Part shown: positions 33,323 through 42,092 of the stretch, piece by piece
How the letters are laid out: every line of letters begins with the position of its first letter
Position numbering within the stretch: position 1 is the first letter of the stretch
NCBI GenBank assembly: GCA_017436135.1
Contig: JAFSDQ010000015.1
Span: 1 to 64,000 of the forward strand
Length of the DNA stretch: 64,000 bases
Direction: 5' to 3'
Origin: Clostridia bacterium
GTDB lineage: Bacteria > Bacillota_A > Clostridia > Monoglobales > Monoglobaceae
The notes under the pieces: model-generated
The model's input: the letters and a program-made list of their open reading frames with translations, nothing else
Told to the model about the DNA's origin: nothing
Database searches by the model: none
Position numbers and translations under genes: made by a program

Positions 33323-35593
33323 TTAGTCTGCCACTCCGAGATATTTAAAATCTATTGTGACAACTGTACCCGATTCCACTATTGTTCCCGCTTCAGGGGA
33401 TTGGGCAGAACAAGAGGCTTCCCCTGCTCCTGATACACCCTTTATTCTTACATTGAGTCCCACATCATTCAACTCCGCTACCGCAGCCGATGCACTCATA
33501 CCAATTACCTTGGGGACAACAATAGTCTTCTCTGCCTCTGTTCCCTCCATGTATATAACAACAGAGGAATCTGCAGAAAGCTTTGTGTGAGCTTTTGGTA
33601 TCTGGTCTACTACCTTTCCGCCATTTCCTTTTATTCTGATATAGAAACCTGCTTCACGCAGAATTTGTTCTGCTTCTATAGCGGTTTTGCCCGACAGGTC
33701 AGGAACCTCTACCTCTGCATATTCCTTCTCTGCATCACTATATTGAGGCTCAACCCCTAAATACTGCAGGGTTTCTTCTAAAATATTTTTTACAACAGGG
33801 GCTGCAATTGTACCGCCATAGTATGGCATTCCAACCTCGGGCTGGTCAAGAATAACAAGACACGCAACCCTTGGGTCGTCAGCGGGAGCAAATGCTATAA
33901 ATGATGCTACATACTTTTGATTTCCTCTGGGGTACTTCTCGGAGGTACCTGTTTTACCTGCAATTCTGTAGCCTGCAAGATATGCATTTTTACCACCGCC
34001 CTTTGATACAACAGATTCCAGAATAGAACACATTGTATCACTGGTTTCTTCCGAAATTACCTGACGAACAACCTCGGGCTGATTTTTTTCTACTACTATA
34101 TTATCGGAATTCACTATCTCCCGAACAAGATGAGGCTTATACAAATTTCCTCCGTTTGCAATTGCACTTACAGCCGTAATCATCTGAAGAGGTGTTACAG
34201 TAATTGACTGACCAAAGGAAGACGTTGCCAGGTCAACCTCTGAAAAATTGCTCTCGGTAAAGCCAACACCTGCGGTTTCGCCCGGAAGTTCTATTCCTGT
34301 TTCCTCAAAAAACCCAAAACCCTTTGCACCCTTTAAAAATGCTAATTTGCCGATTTTTTGTCCAATCTGAATGAATGCAGGGTTACAGGAATTCTGTACC
34401 GCCTCCGGAAAGGTTTGGGAGCCATGCCCCTCTCTGTGGGCACAGTGTATTTTTTCAGTTAAAACCTGAATTGAGCCTCCGCAGCTGAAGACATCCTCTA
34501 AAGTGCAGGCTCCTGTTTCTATTGCCATTGCCGCCACAACAGCTTTGAATGTAGACCCCGGCTCGTAGGAATCTACTACTGCTTTATTTCTGCGGACTGT
34601 CTGTATTATCTCATTAAATCGTCCAATATATTCCGTTCCCTCAAGCTCCTTGAGCTCATTCTTTATATCGGGATATTTCTCCTCAATGGGAGCTGTTATT
34701 TCAAAAGGTGCATTAAGGTCGTAATCAGGCTTTGTGGACATTGCCAGAATTTCAGCCGTGTTTACGTCCATAACTATTGCCGCAGCGCCCTCTTCAAGTC
34801 TGTTTGCAACCCTTGCGTTTTCAAGATGCTTTTCCACATAGCTTTGAATTACTTCATCTATGGTCAAAACTACGCTGTAGCCATCCTGGGCTTCTATATA
34901 TCTCTCGTAGCTGGTCCCTGACTCAATTCCCGCAGTATCCCTTGTGGTAACAACCTTTCCCGGAATGCCGCTGAGGCTCTCGTCATATATACTTTCTATT
35001 CCTTCAAGTCCTTGATTATCTTCCCCTACAAATCCGATTATATGGGAAGCAAGATTGTTATAAGGATAGTATCTCTTTACGTCTTCAACAAAATTTATAC
35101 CCGAGAGCTTATTTACCTCTATATATTCCCGAAGTCGGTCCGCCTCTTCCTTTTCCACCTTTTTCTTAAGATACTCAAATCCGCTGTTTGTCTTTTTGAT
35201 TTTTGCTTCTACATCCTCACTTTTTATGGCAAGAATTTCAGCTATATCCTCTGCGACACCTGTAACAGCTCTGTTATTTTTCTCTATGGACTTGCGGAGG
35301 TTTTCAGGGGTAATACTTATGGTTTCAACGGAAACATTGCTTGCAAGAACCTTATAATTTCGGTCATATATCTTACCTCTTTTGGCACTTACCGTATTGT
35401 CACTGGTCTGCTGCTCCAGAGCCGCCCGTGAGAGATAGTCCCCCTTGACAATCTGATGCCATGCGGTTCTTAAAATCAGAATTGAAAATAACGCTACTGC
35501 AACTACAGACACTATGGCTATTCTCTTTCTCTGAACGGGTCTGATTCCGCTGTAGAAATTTTCCGTAGCCCTTTTTCTTTTTTCATCTGCCAT
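33323..35593 (-). CDS. Class B penicillin-binding protein with two PASTA domains (FtsI/SpoVD-like)
   Basis: 756 residues. One N-terminal transmembrane helix (about 27-45) and a dimerisation domain (about 55-220) precede the transpeptidase domain. Its SxxK is EPGSTFKAV, SxN is NSCNPAF, and KTG is AGKTGTSEKYP. Two PASTA domains close the protein, VPDLSGKTAIEAEQIL and VPKVIGMSASAAVAEL. It cross-links septal peptidoglycan with FtsW. Clostridia often carry both FtsI/PBP2B and SpoVD; with only one copy here the sequence alone does not separate vegetative from sporulation roles. The start has GAGGTGG upstream. Confidence 0.9.
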   Translation of the reverse strand: MADEKRKRATENFYSGIRPVQRKRIAIVSVVAVALFSILILRTAWHQIVKGDYLSRAALEQQTSDNTVSAKRGKIYDRNYKVLASNVSVETISITPENLRKSIEKNNRAVTGVAEDIAEILAIKSEDVEAKIKKTNSGFEYLKKKVEKEEADRLREYIEVNKLSGINFVEDVKRYYPYNNLASHIIGFVGEDNQGLEGIESIYDESLSGIPGKVVTTRDTAGIESGTSYERYIEAQDGYSVVLTIDEVIQSYVEKHLENARVANRLEEGAAAIVMDVNTAEILAMSTKPDYDLNAPFEITAPIEEKYPDIKNELKELEGTEYIGRFNEIIQTVRRNKAVVDSYEPGSTFKAVVAAMAIETGACTLEDVFSCGGSIQVLTEKIHCAHREGHGSQTFPEAVQNSCNPAFIQIGQKIGKLAFLKGAKGFGFFEETGIELPGETAGVGFTESNFSEVDLATSSFGQSITVTPLQMITAVSAIANGGNLYKPHLVREIVNSDNIVVEKNQPEVVRQVISEETSDTMCSILESVVSKGGGKNAYLAGYRIAGKTGTSEKYPRGNQKYVASFIAFAPADDPRVACLVILDQPEVGMPYYGGTIAAPVVKNILEETLQYLGVEPQYSDAEKEYAEVEVPDLSGKTAIEAEQILREAGFYIRIKGNGGKVVDQIPKAHTKLSADSSVVIYMEGTEAEKTIVVPKVIGMSASAAVAELNDVGLNVRIKGVSGAGEASCSAQSPEAGTIVESGTVVTIDFKYLGVAD

Positions 35594-35627
35594 TATGCCA
35601 CCTCTTCACTTTTTCCTCAATTCAAAT

Positions 35628-35659
35628 GTGCCGCCCGAATTTACAAGGACGGACGGCAC
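35628..35659 (-). other. RNA hairpin between ftsL and the PBP gene
   Basis: On the minus-strand RNA, GUGCCGUCCG pairs with CGGGCGGCAC through ten pairs including one G-U. The plus strand has a mismatch there, so the structure fits a minus-strand transcript. TATAAT (35675-35680) lies just upstream and may mark an internal promoter, though the -35 is poor. It could be an attenuator or processing site. Confidence 0.4.
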
Positions 35660-35704
35660 CTGCTATCATACACTATTATATTCACTGTCTTCTCGTTTTA
35701 AAAC

Positions 35705-36298
35705 CTATCTTGAATATGAGCGATAAATCTTAAAGGCGTTTATCAAAGCCCCCGGAGTCCCCGTAATACCTGTAGAGGTATCGTCTGCAGTCTTACCTGT
35801 GGCAAAGCCCGAATCCTCCATCTTCATATCTATATAGAAAATCTGGTTTGCTTCCGGTTTCATCATTCCAAGCTCTTTTCCCGCAATCTTTTCCACTTCG
35901 CCCATTTCAAAATATCTGTCAATCTTTGCCTGCATAACCTGATTATCAGATAATATGCCCTCGTATTGCTTTTCAAGTGCATCTATCTCCTGGTTGCTCT
36001 CTAAAATTACCGAGTATCTGTATATAACAGTAAAGCAAAGTGCCATTAGGATTATTCCGAGGAAAAGTATTTTTCCAAGCTTCAAATTGGTTTTTGGGCG
36101 AGCCTTAACCTCTGTTTTTTGTTGTCTGTCAGGGACAATCGTTCTCTTCGGCATTGTCCTTGTGGGATAAGTTGTGGGGAAATCGTATGCTGTACTTGTG
36201 TTTACATACTGCCGTCTTTCGTTGTATAGTTTACTGTCATATAAATCTCTTGATATGTATGTGTTGGTGTTTTCTCTGTATCTGGTTGTAGCCGGCAT
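35705..36298 (-). CDS. ftsL: FtsL-like septum protein
   Basis: 197 residues from the ATG at 36298; a GTG one codon earlier is also in frame. A long cytoplasmic N-terminus of about 75 residues (Tyr, Thr and Arg rich) precedes one transmembrane helix (LGKILFLGIILMALCFTVIY). A coiled coil follows (NQEIDALEKQYEGILSDNQ) and the typical GMMKP-containing end of the FtsL/DivIC family. Identification rests on architecture and on its place between rsmH and the PBP gene. The extracytoplasmic tail is longer than usual and low in complexity. Confidence 0.75.
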   Translation of the reverse strand: MPATTRYRENTNTYISRDLYDSKLYNERRQYVNTSTAYDFPTTYPTRTMPKRTIVPDRQQKTEVKARPKTNLKLGKILFLGIILMALCFTVIYRYSVILESNQEIDALEKQYEGILSDNQVMQAKIDRYFEMGEVEKIAGKELGMMKPEANQIFYIDMKMEDSGFATGKTADDTSTGITGTPGALINAFKIYRSYSR

Positions 36299-36344
36299 CA
36301 CAACTCATCCTTTCTTAATAATATCTATATCAAATGCTTTCGCA

Positions 36345-37280
36345 TTATAATTTCTCTGCAACTCTCAATTTCGCACTATGGGAGCGGAAGTTATCCTTAA
36401 GCTCCTTATCTCCTGCAATTATTGGCTTTCTGTTTACAAGCTTAACAACAGGCTTCTTTCCGCATACACAAACAGGAAAATCCTTTGGACATTCGCAACC
36501 GCTTGCAAGCTCTGCAAATGTATTTTTTACAATCCTGTCTTCAAGGGAATGAAAGGTTATTACCGCAAGTCTGCCTCCCGATTTAAGAGCGCCTGCGAAA
36601 TTCTTAATCGCCTTATCTAACCCGTCAAGCTCTCCGTTTACTTCGATTCTTATTGCCTGAAAGGTTCTCTTGGAGGGATGCTTGTCCCCATACCTTGCGG
36701 CAGGCGGAAAAGCATTTTTTATTATTTCAGACAGCTCTGTTGTTGTTTCAACAGGCTTCTTCTCACGATATTGACATATATCACGGGCTATTCTTCTTGC
36801 AAATTTTTCTTCTCCGTAGTTGAAAATTATATCCGCAAGCCGTTTTTCCTCATAGGTGTTTACCACGGTATAAGCATCAAGGGCAGCACTTTTATCCATT
36901 CTCATATCCAGTGCGCCGCACATATTATAGCTAAAGCCCCTCTCTGCCACATCCAGTTGAGGAGATGACACCCCAAGGTCAAGTATTGCCCCGTCTATTT
37001 CAGCAATTCCCAAATCATTCAGTACATCTTTAATGTTAAAAAAATTGTTGTGGCAAATATGCTTTTTGCATTCATATTTCTCAAGGCGTTTTGTGGCTGC
37101 TGCAATGGCAGTTTCGTCACGGTCAATTCCAATCAGGACACCGTCCCCCTCCAACTCTTCGCATATAAGAGAAGAATGACCTCCGCCCCCGAGAGTTCCG
37201 TCAGCATATACACCATGAGGTTTTATGTTAAGCATTTCAATACTCTCGTTTAAAAGTACAGATATATGATTGAATTCCAT
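36345..37280 (-). CDS. rsmH: 16S rRNA (cytosine1402-N4)-methyltransferase
   Basis: 311 residues from the ATG at 37280, which has GGAGGG upstream. SAM-binding blocks are YADGTLGGGGHS and GIDRDETAI; further RsmH signatures are GAILDLGVSSPQLD, ERGFSYN, LDMRMD, RTFQAIRIEVN and VITFHSLEDRIVK. It methylates C1402 in the decoding centre. Second gene of the mraZ operon. Confidence 0.97.
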   Translation of the reverse strand: MEFNHISVLLNESIEMLNIKPHGVYADGTLGGGGHSSLICEELEGDGVLIGIDRDETAIAAATKRLEKYECKKHICHNNFFNIKDVLNDLGIAEIDGAILDLGVSSPQLDVAERGFSYNMCGALDMRMDKSAALDAYTVVNTYEEKRLADIIFNYGEEKFARRIARDICQYREKKPVETTTELSEIIKNAFPPAARYGDKHPSKRTFQAIRIEVNGELDGLDKAIKNFAGALKSGGRLAVITFHSLEDRIVKNTFAELASGCECPKDFPVCVCGKKPVVKLVNRKPIIAGDKELKDNFRSHSAKLRVAEKL

Positions 37281-37301
37281 ACAATCCCTCCGAGGCAACA
37301 T

Positions 37302-37724
37302 TTAGAATCCGATTTGCTTCAAAAGGTCAGGAACTCTGTTCATATCAATCTTTTCGCTTTCATACCTATTCCAGCTGTTTCTGTTCCAGATTTCCACCCT
37401 GTTATGTCCGCCCATAACAACAATTTCCTTTTTAAGCTCTGCCATATCTCTTACCTTTGGCGGAATTACAACTCTGCCCTGACTGTCAATGTCACATTCG
37501 GCAGAACAGCTTTGAATATATCTCATAACCATAGACCTGTCATCTACGGACAAGGACTTTACTCTTTCCATATACGCTTCCCATTCGTCCATGGGATAAA
37601 GGCATACACAGTTCTCGTCCCCGATTGAAGCCACAAAGGTTTCCCCAAGAAAGGCGCGAAATCTTACAGGCACGCTTACTCTGCCTTTTACATCAATATT
37701 TTGTTCATACAAACCTGTGAGCAT
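37302..37724 (-). CDS. mraZ: Transcriptional regulator MraZ
   Basis: 140 residues from the ATG at 37724, with GGGGGCGGAG upstream; the longer frame runs through the operator. It has two SpoVT/AbrB-like halves: KGRVSVPVRFR and SQGRVVIPPKVR. MraZ binds repeated boxes upstream of its own operon and tunes cell-wall and division gene expression. Four such boxes are visible just upstream. Confidence 0.96.
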   Translation of the reverse strand: MLTGLYEQNIDVKGRVSVPVRFRAFLGETFVASIGDENCVCLYPMDEWEAYMERVKSLSVDDRSMVMRYIQSCSAECDIDSQGRVVIPPKVRDMAELKKEIVVMGGHNRVEIWNRNSWNRYESEKIDMNRVPDLLKQIGF

Positions 37725-37764
37725 TTCTCCGCCCCCTTTCTTAATATATAAGATACATTTTGTT

Positions 37765-37831
37765 CCACCTTGTTTGTAAACAAAAGTTTTCGCTCCACTT
37801 TGATACATTTCGCTCCACTTTGTTCCACTTG
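37765..37831 (-). promoter_or_regulatory. MraZ operator: four phased AAGTGG boxes
   Basis: On the minus strand, AAGTGG or AAGGTGG boxes lie at 37825-37831, 37815-37821, 37795-37801 and 37765-37771. Offsets are 10, 20 and 30 bp, so all lie on one face of the helix. They overlap and follow the predicted start point. Known MraZ sites in Mollicutes have an AAAGTGG core and those in proteobacteria TGGGA. Confidence 0.8.
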
Positions 37832-37836
37832 TTACT

Positions 37837-37865
37837 ATTCTAATCCATTTATAAAAAAAACGCAA
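37837..37865 (-). promoter_or_regulatory. Promoter of the mraZ operon
   Basis: Minus strand: TTGCGT (37860-37865), 17-bp spacer, TAGAAT (37837-37842). The predicted start near 37830 falls on the first MraZ box. Confidence 0.65.
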
Positions 37866-37977
37866 GTGTTTTTTTTAAGTTTTTTAAAATTTTTTTAAAT
37901 TTTTCTTATTTTTTAAATATTTTTGGTAAATTTTGTAAATATTGCTTGATTTTGGGGATTTTTAACCTATTTCCCGA

Positions 37978-38006
37978 TTGACAAAACAGCCTTGTTGGAT
38001 TATGAT
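37978..38006 (+). promoter_or_regulatory. Promoter of the phoH operon
   Basis: TTGACA (37978-37983), 17-bp spacer, TATGAT (38001-38006). It is divergent from the mraZ promoter, with an A/T-run stretch in between that shows no gene. Confidence 0.8.
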
Positions 38007-38062
38007 ATTTAATGGTAAAGTATGAAATACTATAAACAAAACTACAAAACCGAGGTATAACT

Positions 38063-39043
38063 ATGGAAAGACATATTGATGCAGATAAAATAGAACTTGT
38101 TATAAATCTTTTCGGAAGCTTTGACGAAAATGTAAAGCTTATTGAAAAGGAGCTTGATGTTGCCATAATCAATCGTGGCTCCGATATTAAAATCGGAGGC
38201 GAACCCGAAAATGTGGACCGGGCAATTTCTGCCGTAAACGCCCTTTTGTCTATGGCAAGCAGGGGAGAGCAGATCGGGGAACAGGAAGTTCGCTATGTTA
38301 TGTCGCAAATAGAGAGCGGAAACGAAGAACAGCTTGAGGAGTTGGGCAAGGATGTAATTTGTATCAGCTCCCGGGGGGTTCCCATTAAGGCAAAAACTCT
38401 CGGGCAGAAAACCTACCTTAAAACAATAAAGGAAAACGCCATTGTTTTTGGCATAGGCCCTGCAGGTACAGGTAAGACATATCTTGCTGTTGCCGCCGCA
38501 GTAAACGCCTTTAAAAACAAGGAGGTTGACCGTATCATTCTTACAAGACCCGCCATAGAAGCAGGGGAAAGTCTTGGCTTTCTCCCGGGGGATATGCAGG
38601 ACAAGGTTGACCCCTACCTCCGCCCCCTCTACGATGCTTTAGGCGAGATGCTGGGCTATGAAACCTTTCACAAAAATCTGGAAAGGGGCATAATTGAAGT
38701 TGCTCCTTTGGCTTATATGAGAGGCCGTACCCTTGACAATGCTTTTATTATTCTTGACGAGGCGCAAAACACCACTGCAGAGCAAATGAAGATGTTTTTA
38801 ACCCGTATGGGCTTTTCCTCAAGAATTGTGGTAACGGGAGATGTCACCCAGATTGACCTTCCCCGTGACAAAAAATCCGGGCTTCGGGATGCGGAAATAG
38901 TCCTTAAAAATGTTGAAGGAATATCCTTTGTCTATCTTGACGAAAGAGATGTTGTCCGTCATCCCCTGGTACAGCGGATTGTAAAAGCTTATGAGAGAAA
39001 AACATTAGAACGGGAAAAAGCAAAAAAGTCAAATTATAAATAA
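38063..39043 (+). CDS. phoH: PhoH-family ATPase
   Basis: 326 residues. A KH-like N-terminal region of about 100 residues precedes the PhoH core: Walker A GPAGTGKTYLA, LTRPAIEAGESLGFLPGD, AYMRGRTLDNAFIILDEAQN (Walker B) and VTGDVTQIDLP. Members next to ybeY are linked to RNA metabolism and rRNA processing. It begins the phoH-ybeY-era-yqzL-recO run. GAGG precedes the ATG. Confidence 0.94.
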   Translation: MERHIDADKIELVINLFGSFDENVKLIEKELDVAIINRGSDIKIGGEPENVDRAISAVNALLSMASRGEQIGEQEVRYVMSQIESGNEEQLEELGKDVICISSRGVPIKAKTLGQKTYLKTIKENAIVFGIGPAGTGKTYLAVAAAVNAFKNKEVDRIILTRPAIEAGESLGFLPGDMQDKVDPYLRPLYDALGEMLGYETFHKNLERGIIEVAPLAYMRGRTLDNAFIILDEAQNTTAEQMKMFLTRMGFSSRIVVTGDVTQIDLPRDKKSGLRDAEIVLKNVEGISFVYLDERDVVRHPLVQRIVKAYERKTLEREKAKKSNYK

Positions 39044-39053
39044 GGAAAAAATT

Positions 39054-39539
39054 ATGAAGATATGTTTTTTAAACCAACAGGATAAATATAAGATAAACAA
39101 GGAAATAAAGGACCTGATTAAAAAATGCTCCCTCTCTGCCCTTAAATATATGGGCTTTCGTACAGACGTGGAAATCAGTGTTGTACTGACGGACAATGAG
39201 AACATTCGGGTTCTTAACAATATGCACAGAAACATAGACAGGGCAACAGATGTTTTATCCTTTCCCATGTTTGAATATGATGAAAACGGAGAAATAATCG
39301 AAGATTATGCAGAGTTTAACGAAATGGGCGACCTGTGTCTGGGAGATATTGTTATTTCTCTTGAGCGTGCCGAAAGCCAGGCTTTGGAATACGGTCACTC
39401 CTTTCAGCGGGAAGTGGGGTTTCTTACGGTACATTCTATGTTGCATCTTTTGGGCTATGACCATATAACCCCTGAAGATGAAGAGGAAATGTTCGGCTAT
39501 CAAAAAGAGATACTTGACGAAATAGGATTGGTGAGGTAG
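39054..39539 (+). CDS. ybeY: Endoribonuclease YbeY
   Basis: 161 residues. The zinc-binding motif is VHSMLHLLGYDH near the C-terminus, with NMHRNIDRATDVLSFP and GDIVISLERA before it. It acts in 16S rRNA 3'-end maturation and ribosome quality control. It lies 10 bp after phoH and 2 bp before era. Confidence 0.95.
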   Translation: MKICFLNQQDKYKINKEIKDLIKKCSLSALKYMGFRTDVEISVVLTDNENIRVLNNMHRNIDRATDVLSFPMFEYDENGEIIEDYAEFNEMGDLCLGDIVISLERAESQALEYGHSFQREVGFLTVHSMLHLLGYDHITPEDEEEMFGYQKEILDEIGLVR

Positions 39540-39541
39540 TT

Positions 39542-40426
39542 ATGAAATCAGGATTTATTGCTATAACAGGAAGACCAAATGCAGGTAAATCGACTCTGCT
39601 TAATCATATTATAGGGGAAAAGGTTGCCATTGTTTCCCCCAAGCCGCAAACCACAAGAACAAAAATATTAGGAGTCAAATCAGGTGAGGATTATCAGCTT
39701 GTTCTGATTGACACACCGGGCATACACAAGCCCCAGAACAAGCTTGGCAAAAGAATGGAAAAATACATCTATACCGCTACACAGGATATAGATGCTTTGC
39801 TTTATGTGATAGACTGCAATATAAAGGACAACGAGCTTGAACTTGAAAAAGAGGCTCTGTCGGGGCTCAAGGCTGCAGATATTCCCGTTGTTTTGGGCGT
39901 AAATAAAATCGACACTGTCCCAAAGCTTCAGCTTCTTCCCATTCTCGATAAACTCAAGGGGCTTTATGATTTCTCGGACATTGTGCCGATTTCTGCACAA
40001 AAGGGAGAAAACCTTGAGGAGCTTTTTGAAAAGCTTAAAGACCTTTTGCCCGATGGACCCAAATTTTTTCCTGATGACACCATTACCGACCAGCCCGAAA
40101 GGCAGATTGCAGCTGAATATATCAGAGAAAAGGCTCTTCGTCTTCTCAACAAGGAAATTCCTCATGGTATAGCTGTAGAAATTGAAAAAATGACAAAAAA
40201 AAATAACGGTACCTATGAAATTCTTGCGGCAATTTATTGTGAAAAGCAAAGTCACAAGGGCATTATAATTGGCAAAGGCGGGGCGAAGCTTAAGCATATC
40301 GGCAGCCTTGCGAGGGTGGATATCGAAAGATTTCTCGACGCAAAGGTCTATCTGGAGCTTTGGGTACGGGTTAAAGACGACTGGCGTAACAGAGAAAACT
40401 TTATAACCGATATCGGTTTTGAATAG
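39542..40426 (+). CDS. era: GTPase Era
   Basis: 294 residues. The GTPase motifs are GRPNAGKST (G1), PQTTRTKILG (G2), DTPGIHKP (G3), NKID (G4) and SAQKGEN (G5). The C-terminal KH domain contains GIIIGKGGAKLKHIG. It assists 30S assembly by binding the 3' end of 16S rRNA. It is adjacent to ybeY, its functional partner. Confidence 0.97.
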   Translation: MKSGFIAITGRPNAGKSTLLNHIIGEKVAIVSPKPQTTRTKILGVKSGEDYQLVLIDTPGIHKPQNKLGKRMEKYIYTATQDIDALLYVIDCNIKDNELELEKEALSGLKAADIPVVLGVNKIDTVPKLQLLPILDKLKGLYDFSDIVPISAQKGENLEELFEKLKDLLPDGPKFFPDDTITDQPERQIAAEYIREKALRLLNKEIPHGIAVEIEKMTKKNNGTYEILAAIYCEKQSHKGIIIGKGGAKLKHIGSLARVDIERFLDAKVYLELWVRVKDDWRNRENFITDIGFE

Positions 40427-40454
40427 GCACCATATATTAACAGTATATAAACTT

Positions 40455-40497
40455 CTCCGTATCATATAATAAAGTCAATAAATTTTATGATGCGGAG
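40455..40497 (+). promoter_or_regulatory. Hairpin that would mask the yqzL ribosome binding site
   Basis: CTCCGTATCATA (40455-40466) pairs with TATGATGCGGAG (40486-40497) over 12 pairs including one G-U, with a 19-base loop. The 3' arm holds most of the GGAGG that serves the ATG at 40508. A TATAAT at 40465-40470 overlaps the 5' arm, so a transcript starting there would lack the arm and have a free SD. Confidence 0.45.
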
Positions 40498-40507
40498 GTT
40501 TTTGAAA

Positions 40508-40672
40508 ATGTATCCTAATGAAGATTTAACAACAGAAAATTCAGCATGGAAAAGCTTTGAAGAAACAGGCAGTGTACTCTCATATCTTCGTTACAAGGGC
40601 ATAGACCCCGAGGATTCAGAAGAAACAGCCTCAAAAAATATCAGGGACGGTGAACCTATTGGCTATTGTTGA
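40508..40672 (+). CDS. yqzL: YqzL-like small protein
   Basis: 54 residues from the ATG at 40508, nine bases after GGAGG. The core SAWKSFEETGSVLSYLRYKG matches the short YqzL family, whose gene sits between era and recO in Bacillus as here. The C-terminal DPEDSEETASKN extension is longer than usual. Function unknown. It overlaps the start of recO by 23 bp. Confidence 0.75.
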   Translation: MYPNEDLTTENSAWKSFEETGSVLSYLRYKGIDPEDSEETASKNIRDGEPIGYC

Positions 40673-41414
40673 TGCAGAGGGCATAGTAACAAAAGAAACT
40701 AAATATGGTGACACCTCCAGAATTCTCACTGTAATCACAAAGGAGCTGGGGAAAATTTCTGTCCTTGCAAGCAATGTCCGCAAGGGTAAATCGGGGTTGC
40801 TTTCAGCAACCTCTCTTTTCAGCCACAGCAAGCTTACTCTCTTTAAAAACAGTTCCTCGGCACTATATAAACTCAATGAAGGGGAGCTTGTAACTTCCTT
40901 TTCCGCACTTCGTGAATCCCTTGAGAAAATGGCTTTTGCCTCCTACTTTTGCGATATAGCCAATTATGTTGTACAGGAGGCTTCTCCTGATATAGCACAG
41001 ACGGAGCTTTTGCTTCGGTCCCTCTATATGCTTTGCAGGGATGATGCAAATTACGAAAAAATAAAAGCTGTTTATGAATTTCGCACCCTTGCTCTCGGCG
41101 GACTTATGCCTGACATAAGCCTTTGCGGAGGCTGCGGTGCTTCTGCCGATTTAAAATATTTCAGTCCTCTCAGTGGCGGGGTATATTGCGAAAAATGTCA
41201 CAATCCTCACCCTGATTCCGCTATGATAAACGACAGCTTGCTTGCGGCTCTCTCTTACATAATTGTAGCCCAGGACAAAAAGATTTTTTCTTTTAATATG
41301 TCAGATACATCTATAAAATATTTAAGTCAGCTTGGGGAGAGAAGCATAGAAATACTCCTTGATAAAAAATTTAAAACTCTTGACTATTTAAGAAAGGTAA
41401 CTGCACTGTCATAG
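40650..41414 (+). CDS. recO: DNA repair protein RecO
   Basis: 254 residues from a GTG start. The N-terminal OB fold begins DAEGIVTKETKYGDTSRIL. The zinc site is CGGCGASADL...CEKCH in the helical C-terminal domain. RecO loads RecA with RecR at SSB-coated gaps. It overlaps yqzL, so it is coupled to it. Confidence 0.93.
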   Translation: MNLLAIVDAEGIVTKETKYGDTSRILTVITKELGKISVLASNVRKGKSGLLSATSLFSHSKLTLFKNSSSALYKLNEGELVTSFSALRESLEKMAFASYFCDIANYVVQEASPDIAQTELLLRSLYMLCRDDANYEKIKAVYEFRTLALGGLMPDISLCGGCGASADLKYFSPLSGGVYCEKCHNPHPDSAMINDSLLAALSYIIVAQDKKIFSFNMSDTSIKYLSQLGERSIEILLDKKFKTLDYLRKVTALS

Positions 41415-41435
41415 AACATAAGCAGTATATTAAAA

Positions 41436-42092
41436 ATGGAAAATAAAATTCGTGAATTCTTAATAAATAACGGCGCCGCACAGGTTGGTTTTTGCAAAGC
41501 AGGGGAAAATCCCTTTTCCCTCCCTTATGCAATTTCCTTTACCGTTCCTCTGTCAGACGCCATAGTTGACAGCATTGATACTGCACCGACTCATACATAC
41601 TTTCATCACTACAGAAGTGTAAATACCCTGATAGACAACATATCCCTCCGTTGCGGAATACTTCTCGCAAGGGAGGGATACAGATATGCTCCGATTCCTG
41701 CTTCCCAGTCTGTAAACGGTATGCAGGGAATTTATTCCCATAAGCGGGCCGCCACAGAGGCAGGATTGGGTTCAATTGGAAAAAGCAGTCTTTTTATTTC
41801 AAATGAGTTCGGTCCACGGGTCCGTCTTGGCACAATTTTGACCGATTGTCAATTTCCTGTGCCTGAATTTACTCCCCCTGATGTTTGCAAGAACTGTAAT
41901 CTTTGCACAGAGAGCTGTCCCGCTATGGCAATTACAGGCAACAAGTGGGAGCCGGGCTCCCCTCTTGAAAATATAGTCGATGCAAAGGCATGCAGCGATT
42001 ATATGAAACGCGCCTTTCAGCATATAGGGAGAGGTGTTGTTTGCGGAATCTGTATGAGGGTTTGCCCTCATGGACAAAACAAACACATCTAA
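41436..42092 (+). CDS. QueG-like 4Fe-4S protein
   Basis: 218 residues. AATEAGLGSIGKSSLFIS is the QueG/reductive-dehalogenase-like fold signature. Two 4Fe-4S clusters follow: CKNCNLCTESCP and, after a separate Cys, CGICMRVCP. It is shorter than epoxyqueuosine reductase (usually over 300 residues) and lacks its C-terminal HEAT part, so the reaction may differ. It lies 21 bp after recO. Its end overlaps the convergent MFS gene by 4 bp, and no terminator is visible between them. Confidence 0.8.
   Translation: MENKIREFLINNGAAQVGFCKAGENPFSLPYAISFTVPLSDAIVDSIDTAPTHTYFHHYRSVNTLIDNISLRCGILLAREGYRYAPIPASQSVNGMQGIYSHKRAATEAGLGSIGKSSLFISNEFGPRVRLGTILTDCQFPVPEFTPPDVCKNCNLCTESCPAMAITGNKWEPGSPLENIVDAKACSDYMKRAFQHIGRGVVCGICMRVCPHGQNKHI

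Noticed and set aside
39680..40465. 261-residue open frame on the minus strand across era
   Set aside because: Era has all five GTPase motifs and a KH domain; the antisense frame has no recognisable motif or start signal.
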